A DNA stretch of 64,000 nucleotides from Nannochloropsis salina CCMP1776 (taxonomy: Eukaryota; Sar; Eustigmatophyceae; Eustigmatales; Monodopsidaceae). Below are positions 56,050-64,000 of this stretch, piece by piece. Under the pieces are notes generated by a model. It was not told the DNA's origin. It was given only the letters and a program-made list of their open reading frames with translations, and did no database searches. The number at the start of each line of letters is the position of its first letter. The stretch's first letter is position 1. The translations under genes and the position numbers were made by a program. The stretch spans positions 178,696 through 242,695 of the forward strand of contig SDOX01000007.1 in the NCBI GenBank assembly GCA_004565275.1, written 5' to 3'.

Positions 56050-58625
56050 AGGTCAGCTGCAAGAACTCTTCTTGCGAATAAGGTGTCCGCCTCGGGGGCT
56101 GGGCGATGGGGCGTTGTAGCGCCGTGTCGATCTTTCTCTTCGTGTTATCACACACGTCTTACCCACTAATCCCCGATCTTGAGCAACCGCTCGATGTTTG
56201 GCACGCATCATGGATAAATACCTCCTTTTCTTCGTATGAAAGATTGTATTTTTCCAAGTCAACGTGATCCAGGATCCTTTTTGGCGCCGCCTTTTATTGC
56301 CACCTGGGTATTTGTCTGACCTGGCTGCTCTGCGTCTTTTTCTTCTATCTTGAATCGAACGGCATGCGAGAAATTTGTTTCCGTTCCATCTATGCATCGC
56401 ATCCTGAGGCACGACCAGGACGTCTCCTGCTGTAATACTAGTGGGGCAGTCTCCAAGGTTTAAGGTTCAATATGCGGATCGCTTTGTGGTTCCTCAAACT
56501 TCCTGGAGCTGTGAGTTGACCCAGAGTAGCATGACCTGCAAAAATGTAAATGTCGGCGTATTCGTCGGCGAGTGGTCGCATTCTCACTCGGGCGTGCGCA
56601 CTTTTCGGTTGTACTCCTCCCAATCTGTCTCAGGAGTACCGTGTCAGATTCCTCTTTCCTGTCCCTGTGCTCCTACCAATGCCATTCCACCATCTCGGTA
56701 GCCGGCTAATGGCGAGCGTCTTCGAGCCCAGGCAACAAGACGCGTTTGTTCAACAAATCGATGGAGGCGCGCGTGTTCCAGAGATATTCACATCCAATGA
56801 TCACCACCTCTTGGTTAATCCTCTTGGGCCCCACCCAAATCTGGATCTCTTTTGACCCCAAGGTTTCCAGCTTCTTAACGTCAGGCGTCACTAGAGATAC
56901 CTATTCGCTTACCCACTGGCTTTTCCTTACGCGGTCGCAATCTTCCACCTTACCGTGCCACCAGTCGGCGTCGATGCAGCTCCTATTTGCTCCTGTGACA
57001 AGAGCAGCGTCCACGTTTCTCTCGTCTTCGACTCTGATCTGCACCATTGCGTCGTCAGTCATTTTCAGCTCACTGTCGCCTTCTATTCCTGACGAAGATA
57101 TTTCTGTCTTCCACGAAGTCATCTTCTTCCTCGTCTTCATGATTGAAGCTATTTCTCCCGTCGCCGTTTTTAATTCTGTGGCCGGGAAGACGTCTCTCCC
57201 CGGACTTGTGCAAGCACGTGCCCCCATCGAATCTAGTTTCCCAGACGGGACTCTCCTCGGTCCACTGATTGTCATCAGTTCCTCCGACGTCGCCTGAGGC
57301 CCGACCCCAAGCGGTGTTTTTATTTAATAATCGCTTATGGACAAATCCAGACACTCTACTATCTGCTTACTCGATATATTAGTATCTCCCTCTATCAACA
57401 CTTGGTCATGACCACGCGTCTTGTCAGTATGCTTCTGGATATCGTCAATCACACGCCCGCTGCGACTTCTAAATGGGCCGGTGGAGCGGGCGCCCCCCCG
57501 TCTGGGTGCTCTCTCGGAGTATTTGTCTGGCGTTGCGGGCCAGGTAGGAGAAGGCTCATAGAAGTCCCTATCTTGAGAGTCCATTCCGCGTTGATCCTGT
57601 GCACCCCCCATTCTCAGGGACGCTTGAGAGTAGGGACAGTTCCTCCATAAATGTCCGATAAAACCACACTCGAAGCAAGCCTTACTTCTGGGCTGGGCTG
57701 GTCGCTGATCCGCGTACTGAGGTGGAGAATATTCTCGAAATCTCGGGATGGTCTCCTTACTCTGGTCACCTTGCCCTTCAGCTACGACTCCCAACGTCTC
57801 AACCCTTTTCGCACTCCCATCCATTACTCCTCTAAGGTCCATGACGGCCTCAACCATTTCCCTCTTTACACCATCTTCGGACCTGTCCACTGCGTATTGA
57901 GTGGCCTTCAGATTTAGCCTTCGTCTCCCTTTTCTGCCAAGCTTATCGCCGGCTCTTTCGTCTAAATAGAGGGGTGGCACGTTGGCGAATGTCTGTCCAA
58001 AATGCAGATGTAAAGCCTCTACGAGAGCGTCAAGCGAGGAACCCACCGCATCGACAAATTCATATATATGTGGAAACCAGTCTTCTTCCGTCAGCTTCTC
58101 CGCTGACACTTGTTGAAAATCGACCAAAGCTGAATTGTGCTTCTCCGCTATTTGTTTGCGGTCTTCTTTGAGCATTCGTCCAATGCTTGCGAGAGCCGCT
58201 TCTCCTTCTGGACGTGGTCGACGTGCTCCGGTCGCGTACGCAAGACTTGGAGCTATGTCTTCTAGAGTCCTGAGTACGTTCTCACCTGCTCCAGAAAGGG
58301 CACTTTTTAGCTACTTGCACGCTTGTTTGTGCTTCTGGAGTCCGTGACTCCGGTCCAAAAATTCGAGTGCCTCCTGAACTGCAGCCGTGGGGTGCTGTTT
58401 GATAATTATATGTATGGCGGCACCCACCTACCCAACAAGATAATCTGCCTGTTTGATATCCAGTTTGGTTGTTCTAGGGAGTCCATCGCCGTCGAACAGC
58501 CAATCAATATCTGATAATATCTGCTCTCGTATTAAAGGTGGGAGTGAATCTTCAATGTCTTCTCCTTCTTCGAATAAAGCATAAACTTTCGCAATCTGCT
58601 GCATTTCATACGCCGTCGCCTCCAA
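56050..58625 (-). mobile_element. Fossil LTR-type retroelement (gag and protease parts)
   Basis: Minus-strand remnant. A gag-like part (about 58175..57324, with a likely N-terminal piece to 58625) contains a CCHC zinc knuckle, CFECGFIGHLWRNC. Farther along the element, about 57275..56700, is an aspartic-protease-like part with a TGA-type active-site region and a hydrophobic later strand. No reverse transcriptase, RNase H or integrase was recognised and no terminal repeats could be matched by eye, so both ends are approximate. The element is broken at several places and incomplete, and looks old. The gag-knuckle-protease order suggests the Ty3 or Ty1 group; I cannot choose between them. Confidence 0.6.
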
Positions 58626-59745
58626 TCTGACAGGTGAGCGCCTCTGCCAGCGCTCGTAGTCACCTTAAAAAAATTGTCTGGAAGATATGTGGAAGGTTAA
58701 CACTTTGAAAAGAAATTGATCAAGGCCCTTTGTCGATCATGTGTTTCCTTCCCTCGGATCCTGACACCTCGCACATCTTTTGTGCGTGAACTACGATCTA
58801 GACATCTCTACTGCTACCCTACTTTAAATGGTTGGATCATCCCCCTCGCAGCAAAATAAAGAGCGTGTTCGCAGAGGGTGAGAGAAATATTCCTGTGAAA
58901 GTGGTGTGCATTCCCGGTCGAAGTCACAGCAGAACTCAGAATCAAAACAACAAGACCGGTGCCATGTCTCGATCGTGGTTGTTTCTGTTACCACGTAGAG
59001 CGCGAAGGTCAGCCGATGAACCCACAATGTCATACAGGCCATTGGTAGGAGTCCCTCCCTCTCGTGCCAACAATTTTTGTGACTCGAGGGGTGCATCGGA
59101 CACCGTGCGTGAGGAAGGCGGTGGGTTCTGACCCTCGGGGGGGGTACGGGAGACTTGCAGTTAGACCTTCAATAATATTTCATGTACCTTTACTATTTCT
59201 ATGGGTACCATCGATAGGTATAGTTCAGTACCACAACAATAGGGCGGATGGAAGAAGAGGGTGGGACTGCGAATGACTGTTGTGACCTTCAGGTTTCTCG
59301 GCCGACACATGTACGCTCCTACATAGCATGTGAAAGAAGAAACTATCACGATCGAGACCATTGCACAGGTCTTGTTCTTTTGTCTCTGAACTCTATTGTG
59401 AGTTCACCTCAGGCTTACATATTTCCCCCCAGCGTCGTTTCCCTCACCCGTAGAGAGCACGCTGCATGTTTTGCTTTGATCCGTGCTCAGCGTATGGCCC
59501 AACGATTTTAATACGTATGGGCCGTCGTCGCCGGCACCATAAGTGGCCACCGTGTCAGGCGAGATGTCAACAATCCACAGGGGTTGACCCCATTAAATGT
59601 TTCATCATTTTGGAGAAGATGCATCATATGCATGTAAGGATTGCACCCTCATGGTATTTTGCCGTCCCTTTGCTATGCACAGGTGCTCCTTGACGCAAAT
59701 ACTGAGAAAGATACCTTGTCTTTGAGCACAGGACTGCCCTGATAC
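58626..59745. other. Intergenic, upstream of LYAR-type gene
   Basis: May include flanking or terminal sequence of the retroelement at its left and the LYAR-type promoter at its right. No coding feature supported. Confidence 0.4.
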
Positions 59746-60939
59746 ATGGTTTTTTTCTCCTGCGAAGGCTGCAACGAGACTCTTAAGAAGGCACAGGTAG
59801 AGAATCATCTGCGTCGTGCACTGTGCTCCCGTTACCCAGTATCCTGTGTCGACTGCAGCCAGGTTTTTCCAGGGTCGTCCTACCAGGCACATACCTCATG
59901 CATTTCCGAGGCGGAAAAATATGAAAAATCTCTCTACAAGGGCCCCAAAGCCGGAAACAAAGGCGGCAAAGGAAAGAAGCGAAACCCTCAAGAAGAATGG
60001 ATGGAGATGATTGCCTCTGTGGCTTGTGATAACAGTGAGACTGGAGGTGTGAGCTCCATCCTTCGCCGGTATTTATCCCGAATGGCTGAGTTGGGTAACG
60101 TCCCCCGCAACGAGAAAAAATTCAAGAATTTTTTGAACAACAGTTTAAGGGTATGTATTGAGATTGTACCTTTGCATTAGGAGGTGGCGATTATTGTTCG
60201 TCTGTATGCGTACTTTGTGGAAAACAGCTACAAAGGAAGAAGCGGCTTTAGCATCATCTCTTTCACCTTCTCGTGGCATATTTTTGTAAACTCCACAGAT
60301 AAATCGCTCAAATGAGCAAGATGAGCTTTGGAATTACTTGAAGGGAAAAATGGATGAAAACAAGCCTGCCGCAGAGGCGCCATCGGGTCAGGTAATGGCG
60401 GCCAAGGCAGAGGAGGGAAAGAAGGAGGGCACAACCCGGACGACGAGGGCGGCCTCTGAACCTGAGGACGATGGACAAGTATCCAGTCCATCGACTGACA
60501 AGATAGAAATAGGATTGGAAAAAGGCGAAAGGAAGCGAAAAAAAATAAGGACGAAAAAAAGGAGACAGGCAGAGCGGAGCAGGAGCCTGCCACCCCGCGT
60601 CATGAGCACAAGAAGCGAAAGAAAGATAAGGCTGAGGCGGCAGCGAGCGTAACAAATGGAGCGAGACAGAAAGAGAAGAATGATGAGTGTTCAGATATGT
60701 CCACAAGCGCAGTGGGGTACACTTTCGCATGGCGAAAAATAATCAAGAAAGTAGTCAAGAAAGCCCCGGGAAGGAGGATTGAGCGACATCTTCTTCGGGG
60801 CCAAGTCCTTACCATAGCGGCAGAGCAAGTGGTGGGAGATACAAAGGTGATGAAGAAGGCCTTCAAAGAAGTGTTAGCCGGGGGCATTCCGGGTTTACAA
60901 GTCAATGGAAACGAAGTCATGTACATTAAACAGCAATGA
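59746..60939 (+). CDS. LYAR-type nucleolar zinc-finger protein
   Basis: Two exons: 59746..60150 (donor GTATGT) and 60299..60939 (acceptor CCACAG), phase 0. The N-terminus MVFFSCEGCNETLKKAQVEN followed by HLRRALC and SCVDCSQVF, then YQAHTSCISEAEKYEKSLYK, is the paired C2HC zinc finger of LYAR, a nucleolar protein linked to ribosome biogenesis and growth. A basic linker (GNKGGKGKKRNPQEEW) and a helix (RYLSRMAELGNVPRNEKKFK) follow. The C-terminal block FAWRKIIKKVVKKAPGRRIE, then LRGQVL, matches the LYAR C-terminal domain. The frame changes at the A8 run 60538-60545; with one more A the Lys/Glu-rich linker would read straight into the C-terminal block, which stops at 60939. As read, an early stop falls at 60652. 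Confidence 0.88.
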
Positions 60940-61427
60940 TATTGGCGGTTAGGGAACATTGCGTCGAAAGCACCAACCACAGAGACTGAGGTACATTTTC
61001 ACATCGAAATTGAACCTTACAACAATATACCAATATTAATTGTTATTCATTCACCCTCTTTTTTCTCTATTGCTTTAAGTGGAGCGTGGACGTCCTCTCA
61101 TTTTCTAGGAAATAGCGTTAAAAAGTTGGAACTAAAGTGCCATCGTGTGAATGTGGTAGCTTTACAAATTGCAGGATTTCAAATCAAATTACGGTATTAA
61201 AACCAACGTAATGCCTGACAAATGGAAGCACAGCTAATTGGTTCAGGAAAGAGGAAAGTGGCGTTTTAGTTGCCGTCTTGGCAACTACCTCCCGTGTCTC
61301 TCTCCCTCTGCCAGCCCGAGGAGAAGAGAGAAAGCAATACACTTTCTGACGCGAATTGGAGCATTAGAGCCTCTGTGCTGGCGGTTCTCTTAAATCAAGA
61401 ACAATAAGGCCTTTTGATCGAAATCAG
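60940..61427. other. Intergenic, AT-rich
   Basis: 488 bases of AT-rich sequence after the LYAR-type gene; nothing recognised. Confidence 0.4.
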
Positions 61428-61688
61428 ATGTCTTTTCACGGCCACGTGCTCGGAGCAATGCCTCGCGTGCCCTCAGAGGATTATTCTTTAGCAGATCGGA
61501 ACGGAGATCCTGATCCACTATCCCAGCCGCCGCCCATTTCTGTGGTCATTAAAAAGCCATGTGGGCTCCGCGACAAGACCGTGAACTCTGACAATTGTGG
61601 TCATTTGTACATTTTACGGGACATTATGGTCTGCAATGCAGTGTATAAGGTTTGTTTGAGACCGAATTGTCACATCTCGGCGACGTGA
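61428..61688 (+). CDS. Hypothetical 86-residue protein, doubtful
   Basis: ATG-started frame ending 245 bases before the SLOG-like gene. The protein has several Cys (KKPCGLRDK, DNCGHLY, MVCNAVYKVCLRPNC), which might suggest a small Cys-containing protein, but no family is recognised and the surrounding composition does not demand coding. It could be chance or an upstream exon. Confidence 0.2.
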   Translation: MSFHGHVLGAMPRVPSEDYSLADRNGDPDPLSQPPPISVVIKKPCGLRDKTVNSDNCGHLYILRDIMVCNAVYKVCLRPNCHISAT

Positions 61689-61933
61689 AATGCGCCGGGG
61701 CAACAGCATCAGGCAAGGCAGCAGTCGCTTTCTCCACGCGTTTTTGCTCTCCGACGTCGAAACTGTGACCGTCCCGCACTTTCAGTAGTAAAATCTGTTA
61801 TGACATTCCATCGTTATTACACTTCATACTAGGCCGCAAGCTACGGCGTGCCATTTCCCGCCCTCTCCCCCTCCCTCCTTCCTCCTCCTCCTACTGCCGG
61901 CCTCCCCTTTCGGCACCGCCTTACGCTAGCACC

Positions 61934-63283
61934 ATGCCACAAAGGGGAACTCCACCGCCCGTAGTTTTGCGCCGACCGATAATTGGCGTCATGGGTTCTG
62001 GAAGGGAGCCCCACGTAGGCCTTTCGGCGCCGTTGGGCTCTTGGCTGGCATCCACGGGCTGTAACCTTCTGACTGGCGGGGGCCGAGGGGTGATGGAGTG
62101 CGTCTCGCGAACCTTCTCCGAGACCCCGGGCCGAGAGGGACAGATAATAGGCGTAATTCCTGCCTTGCCTGGGGCTTCGAACGAGGATAGTGTCATCCCG
62201 CCGGCAGGTAGGTGGCAAGTCGGGGAGGGAGTGCCAAGGGAGGGAGGGCAACATGTGTGATGGCGAAGCGAGAGGAAGGGGGTCTATATCGACACGATGC
62301 TGATAGTGACGGCGAGTATGTGGGGAGAATGGGCAGAGGAGCGTTATAACATGTGACAATGTAGCCCTAGGATGCAAGTATGGTGTCGTTGGGCGCAGGG
62401 TGAACCGTACGCGGGCTTCCGCCCGTCCAAGTAGTGAATCTCCCACCTTCCTCCCCGCCCCCCAGGCTACCCAAACCCGTACACCGAGATCGTTATTCGC
62501 ACTCAATGCCCCCTCTCCATGCACCCCCTGACCGGGACGGAGCTCACGTCCCGGAACCACATCAACATCCTTTCCTCCGACATCGTTGTGGCCCTTCCCG
62601 GCTCGTCAGGGACCTGGAGCGAGATCCAGCTGGCGATCAGGTACAGTGGCTTTCCCTCCCTCCCTCCCTCCCTCCCTCCCTCCCTCTTTCCTTCCCTCTC
62701 TCTCGTCCTTTCTCTCCCCCTCCCTGTCCTCTCCTGTTGAAAGCGGCGTGGGTGAGGAGAAGCTGCAACACTGCTCGGTGCGCCGCTGGCCAGTCCGCCT
62801 GTCCCTTGACTCCCACCCTGCGGTTTTCCGGACAATTCAAAAAACCGTTACTCCCCCCTCGGACCCTCCGACAGATACCGGAAGCCGCTCATTTTGTTCC
62901 TGGGCGAGGACGGCGACGATATCGATCTGGCCATGGATGGGGTCGAGGACATCAAGGTGGCCAAGTCTATGGGGGAGGTCCGCGTCTACGTGGAGGAGGC
63001 GTTGGAACGACGTCGCCTTCGCGCCACCTCCCAGCCCCCACTCTTCGCCTCCTCTTCCTCCTATTCTTCCTCCTCCTCCCCCACCGCGGGCGCGGCGGCC
63101 GGAGAGAAATCGAACGGGACCGCGATGAGTGGCGAGGAAGGAGAGAGGGAGGGAGGTACGGAAAAGGGGAGGTTGGGGGAGGAGGAGAGCACGGGCCACC
63201 TCCTCGCGAAGGCGACAGCCGAAGGACAGCCTGGGAAGAGGGAGGAGGAGGGGGGGGAAGGGCAGGAGGAGGAGGGAGGGTAG
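61934..63283 (+). CDS. SLOG/LOG-like Rossmann-fold protein
   Basis: Three exons in phase: 61934..62207, 62466..62640, 62875..63283, 285 residues. Core motifs in order: RPIIGVMGSG, APLGSWLASTGCNLLTGGGR followed by GVME, QIIGVIPALPGA, GYPNPYTEIVIRTQCPL, SRNHINILSSDIVVALPGSS followed by GTWSEIQLA, and YRKPLILFLGEDGDDIDLAM. This is the pattern of the TIGR00725/SLOG 'possible lysine decarboxylase' superfamily, with GGGxGVM and PGxxGTxxE-type elements. LOG enzymes release free cytokinins from nucleotides; other members bind nucleotides or molybdenum cofactor. Conserved Arg and Glu positions (SRNHIN, GTWSE) are present, so a nucleotide-type ligand is likely. The C-terminal 100 residues are Ser- then Glu/Gly-rich low complexity. 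No targeting signal is obvious. Substrate unknown. Confidence 0.82.
62652..62690. repeat. (CCCT)n tract after a splice donor
   Basis: Starts ten bases after the GTACAG donor (62641) of the SLOG-like gene's second intron. Confidence 0.9.
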
Positions 63284-64000
63284 GACGGGAGGGGGGAAGT
63301 GGGAAGGCGATAGGAGCCTGAGTCCTGAGAACGGGGAGGCAGGGAGGACGGAGGGGGAGTGGATGTGGTCGGAAGAGGGTAGCGGCACGCATTGTAACAT
63401 GTTTTGACATTGAAGGTGGAAAGGATCGTCCATGCTTTAAACGGGAGGGAGGTCGGGGAAGAAGGAGAGCGGACGTGTTGAAGTGGGATGATGGATCCGG
63501 AGGGGGAGCGGAGGCGATGGCAGGTGGGGCGGGGGCAAAGAGGAGGCAAGAGGCAGGAAAAGAGGAGGAGGAGGAGGAGGAGAGTCGTCGTTTGGCCGGG
63601 TCACTCCGGGCTCTGAGGGAGGGGCGGGGGAGGAGGATTGCCTCGGCGGGCGGAGAGAGGGTGGAGGCGGTGGCGGAGGAGGAAGGCTTAGGGAGGTCAG
63701 GAGGGAGAAGGGGAAGGAGGGAGGTACTGCCACGGAAGAGCGTGGGAGGGAGGGAGGGAGGGAGGGAGGGAGGGAGGGAGGGAAGGAGGGAGGGAAGGAG
63801 GGAGAGATGCCCCAAAAAAGTAGCGACAAGGGCTTGCAGAGACCTGTTTTCCGGACCCACTCACAAATTAAAAAGATACGAATCCCAAAGAATACCTTGG
63901 CTCGTGACAGCCACCTTAGGCCGTTGTCAGCTTTCTTGGCGCCACATTTCTTCCATCCACGCCCTAGTCTCGGGCGTCAGCCCCCCTCCTAAGTCCCGTC
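63284..64000. other. Purine-rich right end
   Basis: Mostly G/A-rich with a long GGGA tract. From about 63830 the composition becomes mixed and may belong to a gene outside the window. No exon could be supported. Confidence 0.4.
63743..63806. repeat. (GGGA)n tract
   Basis: One of the longest uninterrupted GGGA runs in the window, with a few AGGA units at the right. Confidence 0.9.

Noticed and set aside
58960-59365. Inverted match TCTCGATCGTG ... CACGATCGAGA, possible element ends
   Set aside because: Only about a dozen bases pair and flanks do not extend; chance is likely.
1-64000. tRNA, rRNA or snRNA genes
   Set aside because: Looked for B-box/T-loop (GGTTCGA-type) and conserved rRNA stretches by eye; none convincing. 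A covariance-model search would be decisive.

Overview
The window is nuclear DNA of a eukaryotic alga. The best match I can argue is a photosynthetic stramenopile of the eustigmatophyte type (Nannochloropsis/Microchloropsis). Evidence: dense genes with few to many short GT-AG introns; GC-rich coding sequence with AT-richer spacers; several predicted proteins that begin with a signal peptide followed by an A-F cleavage motif (ASAF, QAAF, PHAFF), the usual entry tag for secondary plastids; and very many (GGGA)n/(CCCT)n tetranucleotide tracts. The organism call is inference from these traits.

Layout, left to right: 3' part of a plastid-targeted Asp/Asn beta-hydroxylase-like gene (-); serine/threonine dehydratase (+); Lin0512-family protein (-); START-domain lipid-transfer protein (-); an unrecognised coiled-coil protein (+); a tetraspan membrane protein (-); ubiquitin-like/PI4-kinase gamma-type protein (+); chaperonin subunit CCT3 (+); ankyrin protein (-); stand-alone asparagine-synthase-type domain protein (+); an orphan plastid-targeted membrane protein (-); UAS-UBX protein of the FAF2/UBXD8 kind (-); NEDD8 E1 subunit UBA3 (-); AtpI/CGL160-like plastid membrane protein (+); a divergent 10-exon beta-tubulin (+); SUGP1-like G-patch splicing factor (-); a Wntless/TMEM181-like membrane region fused to a class 3 lipase (+); two-repeat MYB protein (+); a second tetraspan-type protein (-); a fossil LTR-type retroelement with gag zinc knuckle and protease (-); LYAR-type nucleolar zinc-finger protein (+); SLOG/LOG-like Rossmann protein (+).

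These are mostly unrelated housekeeping genes, not an operon or island. Loose themes are protein quality control and ubiquitin-like pathways (CCT3, FAF2-like, UBA3, the UBL kinase) and lipid signalling or transfer (START, PI4K-like, lipase). Several divergent pairs share short promoters.

Two things stand out. First, a Wntless/TMEM181-like multi-pass region and a complete-looking class 3 lipase lie in one open reading frame. Second, five otherwise intact conserved genes change frame, four of them at a homopolymer that is one base short. That looks more like assembly error than gene death. The tetranucleotide tracts also enter exons as in-frame GREG or PPSL peptides and lie against splice sites. 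No tRNA, rRNA, CRISPR array or intact mobile element was found.
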